Positions 1-7,096 of a stretch of DNA of 26,234 bases are shown in pieces (position 1 is the first letter of the stretch; each line of letters begins with the position of its first letter). The DNA is from JANNRA01 sp031401035. GTDB lineage: Bacteria; Desulfobacterota; Binatia; HRBIN30; CADEER01. The stretch lies in the NCBI GenBank assembly GCA_031401035.1, contig JANNRA010000137.1, positions 1-26,234 of the forward strand, written 5' to 3'. The notes under the pieces were generated by a model, which was not told the origin of the DNA, made no database searches, and worked only from the letters and a program-made list of their open reading frames with translations. Position numbers and translations under genes: made by a program.

Positions 1-804
1 CGCCGCGGCGCCGAGGGCGGCGCCGGCGTGGCGCAGGCGCTGCCCCGAGCCGCCGTAGCGCGCGGCGACCCGGGCGCCGTTGCGGCCGAGGAAGTAGGCC
101 TGCGGAAAGACCCGCTGGGCGCCCGGCGCCGAGCTCGAGCCGCCGCGGTGGAGGATGGCGGCGTCGCCGGCGTAGGCGACGCGCCAGCCGGCGCGGCGGG
201 CGCGCAGGCACCAGTCGACGTCCTCGTGGTAGCCGAACAGCGACTCGTCGAGCAGTCCGACCTGCTGCAGCGCCGCGCACCGCCACAGGTAGCCGTTGCC
301 GATCGCCACGTCGACGTCGCGCGTCACCTGCCAGGCCGGTCCGTCGGGCGCCCCGGCGCCGTCGCTGCGCACCAGGAACGGCCCCCAGGTCAGCGTGCCC
401 CACGCCCCCCACAAGCGGCTCGGGTCCTCGAGCAGCAGATTGCGGCAGCCGACCACGGCGAGGCGCGGCGCGGCCTCGGCCGCCCGCACCAGGGCGCTGG
501 TCAGCGTCGCGGTGACCTCGGTGTCGCTGTTGATCAGCTGGACATAGTCGGCGCCGCGCGCCAGCGCCCAGCGGATGCCGACGTTGTTGCCGCCGGCGTA
601 GCCGAGGTTGGCGGCGTTCTCGATGATCGTCAGACCCGGGTGGGCGGCACGCAGCGCCGCCACGCTGTCGTCGGCGGAGGCGTTGTCGATCACCACCGCC
701 TCAAGATTGGGATAGTCGAGCCGCGGCAGGCTGGCGACGCAGCGCAGCACATCGTCGCACCGGTTCCAGGTGAGGATGAGCAGCACCACCCGCGGCGCGG
801 TCAT
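1..804 (-). CDS. Glycosyltransferase family 2, partial (C-terminus beyond the window)
   Basis: An open frame of 268 codons runs from an ATG at 804 to the window edge without a stop, so the C-terminus is missing. The start reads MTAPRVVLLILTWNRCDDV, typical of the GT-A fold of family 2 (LTWNR near the N-terminus). Further on are VVIDNASADDSV, then ENAANLGYAGGNN, then the metal/nucleotide-binding region QLINSDTEV (a variant of NNDxxV), and later GLLDESLFGYHEDVDWCLRARRAG, the acceptor-side signature of rhamnosyl-type GT2 enzymes. It would transfer a sugar from an activated nucleotide donor to a surface polysaccharide or lipid-linked glycan in the cytoplasm; donor and acceptor cannot be told. It starts 26 bases after the stop of the upstream GT4 gene, so the two are probably one operon for exopolysaccharide or O-antigen type synthesis. 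Family assignment is firm, substrate unknown. Confidence 0.88.
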   Translation of the reverse strand, partial: MTAPRVVLLILTWNRCDDVLRCVASLPRLDYPNLEAVVIDNASADDSVAALRAAHPGLTIIENAANLGYAGGNNVGIRWALARGADYVQLINSDTEVTATLTSALVRAAEAAPRLAVVGCRNLLLEDPSRLWGAWGTLTWGPFLVRSDGAGAPDGPAWQVTRDVDVAIGNGYLWRCAALQQVGLLDESLFGYHEDVDWCLRARRAGWRVAYAGDAAILHRGGSSSAPGAQRVFPQAYFLGRNGARVAARYGGSGQRLRHAGAALGAAA

Positions 805-830
805 GGGGGTCGCCCCGCGCCGGGGCCGCC

Positions 831-1991
831 TCACAGCAGCGACCCGTACAGCGCGCGCGTCTGCGCCGCGATCTGGTCCCAGCCGAAGTTGTCGACGACG
901 TAGCGCTTGCCCGCCGCCGCGCAGCGCGCCCGCTCGACGGGATCGTCGAGCAGCGCCTGCAGGGCGGCCGCCAGGGCGGCGTCGTCGCCATAGGGCACCA
1001 GACGTCCACCGTCCGCCGCGCGCACGACTTCGCCGCAGCCGGAATCGTCGCACACCACCACCGGGCTGCCGCACATCAGGGCCTCGGCGGCGATCAGGCC
1101 GAAGATCTCGTCGGTGGACGGGTAGGCGACCACGTCGGCGTCGACATACGCCGCGTTGCGGTCGTCGCCGAGGAGCAGGCCCGGAAACAGCACCCGATCG
1201 CCCAGGTGCAGTTGCTCGACGATCGCCCGCAGCGGCGCCTCCGGCATCATGAAGTTCCCCGCCACCACCAGCCGCACCCCCGCCGGTAGCCGCGCCAGGG
1301 CGCGTAGCAACACGTCGACGCCCTTGCGCGGCGTGATCTTGCCGACGAAGACGATCAGCGGCCCGTCGCCGAGACCGAAGGCGCGGCGGAAGCTGCCGCG
1401 CGGCGGCAGGTCGCGGAACTCATCCAGCCGCACGCCGTTGGGGATGACGTGCACCCGGCTCGCTGCCACCCCCACCGAGACGTAGTGCGGCACCTCGGCC
1501 TGCGATACCGCGACGCAAGCCGCCGCCTGCGCCAGCAGTTCGTCGGCGCCGAGCCGGTCGAGCAGCCGCTTGAGCAGCACGTAGCGCTCGATCGGCGGCA
1601 CCGTGCCGTTGCCGGTGAAGACGTAGGGGATGCCGCGCCGCACCGCCGCGGCGCCGACCAGGGCCTCGAGCAGGTGGCGGTGCGAATGCACGTGCACGAC
1701 GTCGAAGGCGCGCAGGTCGCGCCACGGCGCCTTGAGGATGCCGAGCGGCAGGTAGAGCTGGCGGTGGTAGGCGAGGCCGTTGTGCAGGTTGCGGAAGCGG
1801 CGGATGAAGATCCCGTCGACCGTCTCCTCGGCCGGCCCACAGCGACGACCGGCGTCGAAGGCGTCGGTGGTCCACACCGTCACCTCGTCGCCCCGCGCCG
1901 CCAGGCTGCGGCAGACCTCGTACGCGCAGCGCGGGATCCCCCCGTAGGCCCAGGCCGGATAGAAGCTTGGTGTGACGTGCAGAATGCGCAC
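831..1991 (-). CDS. Glycosyltransferase family 4 (GT-B fold)
   Basis: A 386-residue protein of normal length for family 4. I chose the GTG at 1991 because VRILHVTPSFYPAWAYGGIP is the usual N-terminal strand and donor loop of GT-B enzymes, and a G-rich ribosome site (GGGGGG) lies 5 bases upstream. The longer frame reaching 2051 adds only low-complexity residues. Visible motifs are the N-terminal Rossmann half with HVHSHRH, the linker VIPNGVRLDEF, the second Rossmann half FVGKITPRKGVDVLL, and the nucleotide-sugar binding E-x7-E region EIFGLIAAEAL followed by GSPVVVCDDSGCGEVV. It should be a cytoplasmic or membrane-associated retaining glycosyltransferase. It is followed after 26 bases by a GT2 gene, suggesting stepwise assembly of one glycan. 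It is divergent from the secreted protein gene starting at 2232, with a perfect TATAAT between them on this strand. The sugar donor cannot be inferred. Confidence 0.9.
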   Translation of the reverse strand: MRILHVTPSFYPAWAYGGIPRCAYEVCRSLAARGDEVTVWTTDAFDAGRRCGPAEETVDGIFIRRFRNLHNGLAYHRQLYLPLGILKAPWRDLRAFDVVHVHSHRHLLEALVGAAAVRRGIPYVFTGNGTVPPIERYVLLKRLLDRLGADELLAQAAACVAVSQAEVPHYVSVGVAASRVHVIPNGVRLDEFRDLPPRGSFRRAFGLGDGPLIVFVGKITPRKGVDVLLRALARLPAGVRLVVAGNFMMPEAPLRAIVEQLHLGDRVLFPGLLLGDDRNAAYVDADVVAYPSTDEIFGLIAAEALMCGSPVVVCDDSGCGEVVRAADGGRLVPYGDDAALAAALQALLDDPVERARCAAAGKRYVVDNFGWDQIAAQTRALYGSLL

Positions 1992-2091
1992 GGATGCCCC
2001 CCGGCCGGGGCCTCTAGCGCGCCGCCCGGCGGTCGGCAAACGGCCGTTCAACTGCGCAGCGAATTCGGTGATTCGCGCCGACAGAATCTTC

Positions 2092-2121
2092 TTGACGTAT
2101 CGTTTCGGGCTGGGCTATCAA
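2092..2121 (+). promoter_or_regulatory. Candidate sigma-70-type promoter for the Cys-rich secreted protein
   Basis: TTGACG at 2092-2097 and TATCAA at 2116-2121 are separated by 18 bases, in one of the few AT-rich stretches of the window, about 110 bases before the ATG at 2232. The -35 box matches 5 of 6 consensus bases and the -10 box 4 of 6. Placement in a divergent intergenic region supports it; no start-site data exist. Confidence 0.45.
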
Positions 2122-2126
2122 TACGA

Positions 2127-2132
2127 ATTATA
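2127..2132 (-). promoter_or_regulatory. Candidate -10 box for the glycosyltransferase operon
   Basis: On the minus strand this reads a perfect TATAAT, about 136 bases upstream of the GTG at 1991. No convincing -35 hexamer lies 16-18 bases upstream, so the assignment rests on the -10 alone and on the divergent context. It sits only a few bases from the -10 of the opposite candidate promoter, so the two promoters would compete for polymerase. Confidence 0.3.
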
Positions 2133-2161
2133 CAGGGCTTGATTGACGGACTGCTGATGGG

Positions 2162-2226
2162 TTTTCCTGTCAGCACTTCTTCCAACGGTCGGTGGTGATT
2201 GTCGCCACCGCAAACTTACAGGGGGG
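2162..2226 (+). promoter_or_regulatory. Structured leader that may hide the ribosome-binding site
   Basis: The ribosome site GGGGGG at 2221-2226 lies 5 bases before the ATG at 2232. The segment 2218-2226 (ACAGGGGGG) can pair with 2162-2170 (TTTTCCTGT) through five Watson-Crick and four G-U pairs. Between them, 2190-2195 (CGGTGG) and 2205-2210 (CCACCG) form a 6-bp hairpin. The leader could therefore fold with its ribosome site paired. This is a hand fold; no known riboswitch class was recognised. Confidence 0.3.
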
Positions 2227-2231
2227 TAGTG

Positions 2232-3911
2232 ATGCGCACGATGAGTAAATTCGCGTCGATGGCGAGCGCCTTTGCGATGGTGCTTGCGGTCGGCAGTTCT
2301 GCGTTCGGCATAGCGCAGGACAAGGATCAGCAGGGCTGTATCAACACGATCAACAAGGACAGCGGCAAGGTCGGCGCGACGCAGGGCAAGGAGAACAATG
2401 CCTGCGTGAAGGCCGGCACCAAGGGCCCGGTCGCGGCCACCTGCCCGGGCGACGACCCTAAGGGCAAGGTTGCAAAGGCGACCATGAAGGCCGTGTCCGA
2501 CGACACCGCCAAGTGCACCGTGACGCCCGAATTCGCTTACACCAGCGGGGCGGCGGCCAGCGCCGCGATGCAAGCGGCCGAGCTCGACCTGCTGAGCGAG
2601 GTCTTCGGCGGCACCGACCTGACGACGATCATCTCGACCGACAAGGTCATCGGCAAGTGCCAGGCGACCATGATGAAGGACACCGAGAAGGTCGCGGCGA
2701 CCTTCGTGAAGGTGTTCAACGGCGAGAAGAAGGGCGCCCTGAAGCTCGGCGCGGCGACCGGTGCCTTAATTGCCGGCCTGCAGGGCGTCGACCCGAAGGG
2801 CAAGATCGGCAAGACCGTCACCAAGCTCGCTTCGGACGCCGGCAAGGCCTGCGCGGCCGTGACGATCGCGTCCGCCTTCCCGGGTACGTGTTCGGCGTCG
2901 CTCAATCCGGCGGCGTTGGCCTCCTGCCTCGCGGCGAGGGCCAAGTGCAGCATGTGCGAAGGCCTCAATGCCGCCGACAACATCGCCTCCAACTGCGACC
3001 AGGTCGACAACGGCGCTATCGACGGCTCCTGCGGCGTTGTGAGCCACACCTGCGTGCTCGATAGCACCCCGGCGACCGACAGCGAGCTGAAAATTTATAC
3101 CGCGCTCTTTGGGGGGTTCCCGATCACTGCGGCGCTCAGTGGTTCGGTCAGTATCTCTGCGGACGTGGACGTGGACGGCGGCAGCGCCGACTGTAACGTC
3201 GTCAGCCTGAACCCGGTCCCCATTGCGGCTATCGGCTTGATCTGCATCGCGCCGGGCAGCGGCTGCCCAGTGGGTGAGCGCTCCTGCGACGCCGGCGGCC
3301 CGGCCCTCGGCATCAGCGTCGCCTCGGCCGGCGTGGGCGGCGTCTGTACCAGCAACACCCAGTGCGACACGATCGCGGCGGGGGCCTGCGGTGGCGTGGC
3401 CAACGTCGGGTCCTCGACCTGTACCGGCTTCTGCTCGGCCGGCACCGAGGCGGCCTGCACCTCGGACGCCGCCTGCCTGCCGTCAAACGGCTCCTGCAGT
3501 GGCCCGGACCCGGTCGGTCTGGCAAGCAACATCTGCCAGTTCAGCTGCCTCAACACGGCCGCGCACGGGCCCAGCGCCGCCGGCGATCTGCAGTGCAACC
3601 TCGGCGCGAGCCTGACGGTTGAATTCGGGGCGCCCTGCGGCGACGGCGACACCCTGATTAACCTCCCCAACAACTGCCTGCCGTTGTCGACGCAGCAGGC
3701 CTCAGGCAGCATCAGCAATGCGAACTTCAACACGCCGCCGGGGGGGATGATTCCGGTTGCTCCGAACGTCAACAACCTGACTGGCGCGGAGGTCTCCTGC
3801 GGGGCACTCAACGCCAGCACCACGACCGGTATGGTCGCGGTGGGCGCAGCCAACTTCTTCGGCTCGGCCATCGGCGACCTCTCCACCAGCCTGAAGGTCA
3901 AATGCCAGTAA
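2232..3911 (+). CDS. Secreted protein with tandem N-terminal modules and large Cys-rich C-terminal domain
   Basis: A 559-residue protein of unknown function. The start is set by the GGGGGG ribosome site 5 bases upstream of the ATG. Residues 1-26 form a signal peptide (MRTMSKF, hydrophobic core, GSSAFG). Residues 36-95 and 143-207 look like two copies of one Lys-rich module: each begins with Cys, carries KDxxKVxAT, then DPKGK(V/I)xK, and ends near Lys-Cys or Ala-Cys. Residues 267-559 are rich in Cys and Gly and closely match the C-terminal domain of the protein encoded at 7097-8422, including GTEAACTSDAACLPSNG, NTAAHGPSAAG, STTTGMVAVGA and a final Cys-Gln. Unlike that paralogue it has no dockerin and no Thr/Pro linker. 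It has its own candidate promoter, a structured leader and a strong terminator, which suggests an independently and perhaps highly expressed exported protein. No catalytic motif was recognised. Confidence 0.85.
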   Translation: MRTMSKFASMASAFAMVLAVGSSAFGIAQDKDQQGCINTINKDSGKVGATQGKENNACVKAGTKGPVAATCPGDDPKGKVAKATMKAVSDDTAKCTVTPEFAYTSGAAASAAMQAAELDLLSEVFGGTDLTTIISTDKVIGKCQATMMKDTEKVAATFVKVFNGEKKGALKLGAATGALIAGLQGVDPKGKIGKTVTKLASDAGKACAAVTIASAFPGTCSASLNPAALASCLAARAKCSMCEGLNAADNIASNCDQVDNGAIDGSCGVVSHTCVLDSTPATDSELKIYTALFGGFPITAALSGSVSISADVDVDGGSADCNVVSLNPVPIAAIGLICIAPGSGCPVGERSCDAGGPALGISVASAGVGGVCTSNTQCDTIAAGACGGVANVGSSTCTGFCSAGTEAACTSDAACLPSNGSCSGPDPVGLASNICQFSCLNTAAHGPSAAGDLQCNLGASLTVEFGAPCGDGDTLINLPNNCLPLSTQQASGSISNANFNTPPGGMIPVAPNVNNLTGAEVSCGALNASTTTGMVAVGAANFFGSAIGDLSTSLKVKCQ

Positions 3912-3927
3912 GCGCTCGCGCGAGCGC
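3912..3927. repeat. Perfect 16-nt palindrome directly after the stop codon
   Basis: GCGCTCGCGCGAGCGC is its own reverse complement and starts on the base after the TAA stop at 3909-3911. It may form a small hairpin that protects the 3' end of the transcript just ahead of the main terminator; the function is inferred. Confidence 0.5.
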
Positions 3928-3949
3928 CTGATCTGGCGCGGTAACACCG

Positions 3950-3987
3950 AGGCCCCTGGGTCGTCTGACCCAGGGGCCTTTTTCTTT
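3950..3987 (+). terminator. Rho-independent terminator of the Cys-rich secreted protein gene
   Basis: A perfect 13-bp GC-rich stem (AGGCCCCTGGGTC at 3950-3962 paired with GACCCAGGGGCCT at 3967-3979) with a 4-base loop is followed by TTTTCTTT. It lies 38 bases after the stop. This is the only textbook intrinsic terminator I found in the window. Confidence 0.93.
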
Positions 3988-4048
3988 GCCGACCGCCAGC
4001 TGCCGCGCGCTTGACTTCGCTGGGCTGGGCGCGGCAAGGGCGTGAGGG

Positions 4049-6091
4049 ATGCCTCTCGCGCTCGTCGCCCTGCTGCTGATCCTGGTCGCCGCCCCGGCGA
4101 GCGCGCAGCTCGCCTGGCGGGCAGCGTCGTTGCCGGCCGGCGACCAGCCGTTCGATGTCGTCGCCGTCGACCTCGACGCCGACGGCGACGTCGATCTGGC
4201 CGTCACCGATTCGATGGCCGACAGCGTGTCGATCTTCCGCAACGACGGCGCCGGCACCTTCGCCGCGCGCGCCGTCCTCGCCAGCGGCCGCTTCCCGCGC
4301 GGCATCGCCGCCGCCGATCTCGACGGCGACGGCCGCGTCGATCTCGCCGTCTCGGCCACCGCCGCCAATGCGGTGGCGATCCATGCCGGTCTCGGCGGCG
4401 GCCGCTTCGCCCCCGCGCGCCTGGTGCCCGCCGGCGGCCGGCCGTTTCATCTCACCGCCGCCGACCTCGACGGCGACGGCGACGCCGACCTCGCCGTCGC
4501 CAACGAAGCGCGCCTGACCACCGTGCTCACCAACGACGGCCGCGGCGACTTTGGTGCGACCACCTACGACACCGGCGAGCGTCCCTCGAACGCCGCCGCC
4601 GTCGATTGGAACCGCGACGGCCGCATCGACCTCGCGGTCACCAACTGGGCGAGCCAGACGGTGACGTTGCTCCAGGCGGCCGGACCGGCGGGGGCATTTG
4701 CGGCGCCGCGCCAACTCAGCGCCGACGGCAGCGGTCTGTTCGGCATCGGCGTCGCCGACCTCGACCGCGACGGCAGCCCCGACCTGGCCGTCAACGACAT
4801 CGAACGCAACGCCTTCCAGGTGCTCTACGGCGACGGGCACGGCGGCGTCGCGCGCCGCCTGCTGGTGCCGGCCGGGCCCGGCGTGCGCTCGGTGCAGGCG
4901 GCGGATCTCGACGGCGACGGCTGGCTCGACCTGGTCGGCGCCGACACCGCCGCCGGCTGCGTCTCGGTGGCCCTGGCGGACGGGCGCGGCGGCTTCGCCG
5001 CGCCGCAGCAGGTGCCGGTCGGCGTCAACCCGCGCGTCGCGCGCGTCGCCGACCTCGACGGCGACGGCCGCCTCGATATCGCCGTCACCAACATGAAGTC
5101 CGACAGCGTCACCCTCCTCTTCAACCAGGGCCGCGGCGGCGCCGCCGGCGGCGAGGAGGTCGGCCCGCCGCTGGCGGCGCGCAGTCGCGAGTTCACCGGC
5201 CTCGACGGCCCAGCCGGCGTGGCGCTGACTGCCGACGGCGCGGTGCTCGTCGCCGCTCCGCGTCAGCATCGCGTCGCCCTCGTCCCCGCCGACGGCGGGC
5301 CGCCGCCTACGATCGCCGGCACCGGCGTCGCCGGCTTCAGCGGCGACGGCGGCCCCGCCGCCGCCGCGCAATTTTCCGCCCCGTTCGCCGTCGCCGCCGC
5401 CGCCGACGGGTCGATCTACATCGCCGACTTCGACAACCACCGCGTGCGCCGCGTCGATGCGCGCGGCGCCATCACCACCATCGCTGGCACCGGCGAGGCC
5501 GGTACCGGCGAGACCGGCGGCGCCGGCGACGGCGGGCCAGCCGTCGCCGCCCAGCTCACCTTTCCGTGGTCTCTCGCCCTGGCGCCGGCGCCGCGTCCGC
5601 CGGGCGCCGGACGCGGCGCCGGCGACACCCTCTACGTCGCCGAGTCGCTGACCGGCCGCGTGCGCCGCATCGATCCCGAGGGCCGCATCGACACCGTCGC
5701 CGGCCGCGGCGCGATCGGCAGCGGCGGCGACGGCGGCCCGGCCACCGCCGCCGCACTCGGCCCGGTGCTCAGCATCGCCGCCGACGCCGGGGGCCGCCTG
5801 CTCATCGCCGATCAGCTCAACGGATGCGTCCGCGTCGTCGACCGCGACGGCATCATTCACACCCTCGCCGCCGGACTCGAGGCGCCGACGGCGGTGGCAG
5901 CCGAGCGCGACGGCGGCCTCGTCGTCGCGGTGCGCGGCGGCCTGACGCGCCTGGCTCCCGACGGGCGCGCCAGCGTCCTGGCAACCCTCCCCGGCCCGAG
6001 CGGCGCCCTGGGTCTCGCCATCGCCGCCAACGGCGACATCATCTACAGCTCGCCGGACGCGCAGTCCGTCGAGCGGCTCAGCACGCGCTGA
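4049..6091 (+). CDS. Secreted double beta-propeller protein: seven FG-GAP/VCBS repeats then NHL repeats
   Basis: A 680-residue protein. Residues 1-20 are a signal peptide (MPLALVALLLILVAAPASAQ). Seven calcium-loop repeats of the form D-x-D-x-D-G-x-x-D-L-A begin near residues 41, 90, 139, 186, 237, 286 and 335, a period of about 49, enough for one closed seven-bladed propeller of the FG-GAP/VCBS type. Residues about 385-680 carry NHL-type repeats, for example GVAGFSGDGGPA, SIYIADFDNHRVRRV, TIAGTGEAG, LYVAESLTGRVRRI and LLIADQLNGCVRVV. The NHL motif GDGGPAxxA occurs three times. Both propellers normally act in extracellular binding or adhesion; no catalytic residues are evident. AAGG and GAGGG precede the ATG. 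The upstream gene ends in a terminator, so this gene probably has its own promoter; TTGACT at 4011 is a possible -35 but lacks a clear -10. It is convergent with the lipoprotein gene ending at 6196. The ligand is unknown. Confidence 0.88.
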   Translation: MPLALVALLLILVAAPASAQLAWRAASLPAGDQPFDVVAVDLDADGDVDLAVTDSMADSVSIFRNDGAGTFAARAVLASGRFPRGIAAADLDGDGRVDLAVSATAANAVAIHAGLGGGRFAPARLVPAGGRPFHLTAADLDGDGDADLAVANEARLTTVLTNDGRGDFGATTYDTGERPSNAAAVDWNRDGRIDLAVTNWASQTVTLLQAAGPAGAFAAPRQLSADGSGLFGIGVADLDRDGSPDLAVNDIERNAFQVLYGDGHGGVARRLLVPAGPGVRSVQAADLDGDGWLDLVGADTAAGCVSVALADGRGGFAAPQQVPVGVNPRVARVADLDGDGRLDIAVTNMKSDSVTLLFNQGRGGAAGGEEVGPPLAARSREFTGLDGPAGVALTADGAVLVAAPRQHRVALVPADGGPPPTIAGTGVAGFSGDGGPAAAAQFSAPFAVAAAADGSIYIADFDNHRVRRVDARGAITTIAGTGEAGTGETGGAGDGGPAVAAQLTFPWSLALAPAPRPPGAGRGAGDTLYVAESLTGRVRRIDPEGRIDTVAGRGAIGSGGDGGPATAAALGPVLSIAADAGGRLLIADQLNGCVRVVDRDGIIHTLAAGLEAPTAVAAERDGGLVVAVRGGLTRLAPDGRASVLATLPGPSGALGLAIAANGDIIYSSPDAQSVERLSTR

Positions 6092-6106
6092 TTCGGGAGC
6101 GTCAGA

Positions 6107-6210
6107 ATCCCCTCACCCTGACCCTCTCCCTGCGGGAGAGGGGATCTTGCAAGCATCGCGCTACTTGCAGGGTCCCCTCTCCCGCAGGGAGAGGGTCAGG
6201 GTGAGGGGAT
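6107..6210. repeat. 104-nt near-perfect palindrome (REP/MITE-like) between convergent genes
   Basis: The arms 6107-6144 and 6173-6210 are perfect 38-base reverse complements. The inner bases continue the stem (T-G, C-G, T-G, then TGCAAG 6148-6153 with CTTGCA 6164-6169), leaving a 10-base loop at 6154-6163: about 47 paired positions in all. Each arm is itself a hairpin (CCCTCTCCC, 3-base loop, GGGAGAGGG). The CCCTCACCCTGACCCTCTCCC type of sequence is familiar from dispersed intergenic repeats in many GC-rich bacteria (established knowledge). It sits 15 bases after the FG-GAP gene and overlaps the end of the convergent lipoprotein gene, supplying its stop codon at 6196-6198. It could act as a two-way terminator or RNA stabiliser, though it has no T-tract. 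Confidence 0.85.
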
Positions 6211-7080
6211 CGTAGGACTGGTCCCGCGTGTCGCCGCCCCTGGCGCAAAGGACAGTGCCACGACGGCCAGCCCGGTCGTATGCGTCCACTCGTGGTAGGC
6301 CAGCGCGGTCTGTCCGTCGTAGGTGAGCTGCGACGGCGTCGCGTCCACCCAGCGGCCGTCCGCTTGCTGGCAGGCGACCAGGGCATCGAGCCAGCCCACC
6401 GCCTCCGCCGGCAGCGGCGTGCCGAAGGCATACAGCACGGCCAGGCGCTCGGCGTTGAGGTCGGAACACGGCTGCCGCGCCGCTGCCTGTTCCGCGGCGA
6501 TACGCGCCAGCAGGCGCGCGCGCAGCGCCGGGGCATCGGGCGGCACGGCAACCCCGAACTGCTCGGCCCAGATCAACACCAGCAGCTGATGCGTCAGCAC
6601 GAACCCCTGCTCGTCCGGCGCCAGCAGGGCGGCCACGAACTCCGCCGCCCGTTGCGGCGGGGCGCCGACCGGCGCCAGCACGTAGTTGGCGAAGCGCAGC
6701 AGGCCGCGCGGCGGATCGGCCTGCAGCACCGCCGGCGGCGCGCTCGGATCGATCAGGCGAATCGACGGGTCGGCGCGCAGCGCCGGCACGGAGCGCGCCA
6801 GCAGCGCCGCCAGGCGCTCATCCGGGCTGCGCACCTGCAACTGTTGCAGAAACCACGCGGTGCCGACGTTGCCCAGCGCCGGAGCGGCGGTCAACGCCGC
6901 GAGACCGCGCTCCAGTGCCGTCCGTCGCGCCGTCGCGGCCGCACTCGGCGTCGCGGCGGGCGGCGGCTCCACGGCGCGCTCACAGGCCGCGACCGCCAGG
7001 ACCAGGCTGAGCAGCGCGGCGCCGCGCACGCCGTTCCGCCGCCGCCTCAGCAGCGAGAGCGAAACGACGGGCGCCGGCAC
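6196..7080 (-). CDS. Predicted lipoprotein of unknown function, last gene of the cohesin/dockerin cluster
   Basis: A 294-residue protein starting at a GTG 16 bases after the preceding stop, with GAGGGGGG about 10 bases upstream; an internal GTG at 7029 is an alternative. Residues 1-33 are a lipoprotein signal: basic LRRRRN, hydrophobic LLSLVLAV, lipobox AVAAC with Cys33. The mature part is Ala/Leu-rich and mostly helical by composition, with DADPSIRLIDP-like and ADGRWVDATPSQLTYDGQTALAYHEWTH stretches resembling alpha-alpha toroid or cyclase-like repeats, but no family was recognised with confidence. It is the distal gene of the minus-strand cluster, so it may belong to the same cell-surface machinery. 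Its last residues (PTIPSP) and stop codon lie inside the palindromic repeat at 6107-6210, so the original C-terminus may have been replaced when the repeat inserted. Confidence 0.75.
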   Translation of the reverse strand: MPAPVVSLSLLRRRRNGVRGAALLSLVLAVAACERAVEPPPAATPSAAATARRTALERGLAALTAAPALGNVGTAWFLQQLQVRSPDERLAALLARSVPALRADPSIRLIDPSAPPAVLQADPPRGLLRFANYVLAPVGAPPQRAAEFVAALLAPDEQGFVLTHQLLVLIWAEQFGVAVPPDAPALRARLLARIAAEQAAARQPCSDLNAERLAVLYAFGTPLPAEAVGWLDALVACQQADGRWVDATPSQLTYDGQTALAYHEWTHTTGLAVVALSFAPGAATRGTSPTIPSP

Positions 7081-7096
7081 CGCGGAGCGCCCCCCC

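Noticed and set aside
4011..4040. TTGACT upstream of the propeller gene as a promoter
   Set aside because: The bases 16-18 downstream are GC-rich with no resemblance to a -10 box.
3095..5860. A 921-codon open frame on the minus strand spanning two plus-strand genes
   Set aside because: It is antisense to clear protein genes with signal peptides and repeat motifs, has no domain of its own, and crosses a strong terminator. Such frames arise from GC-rich third positions.
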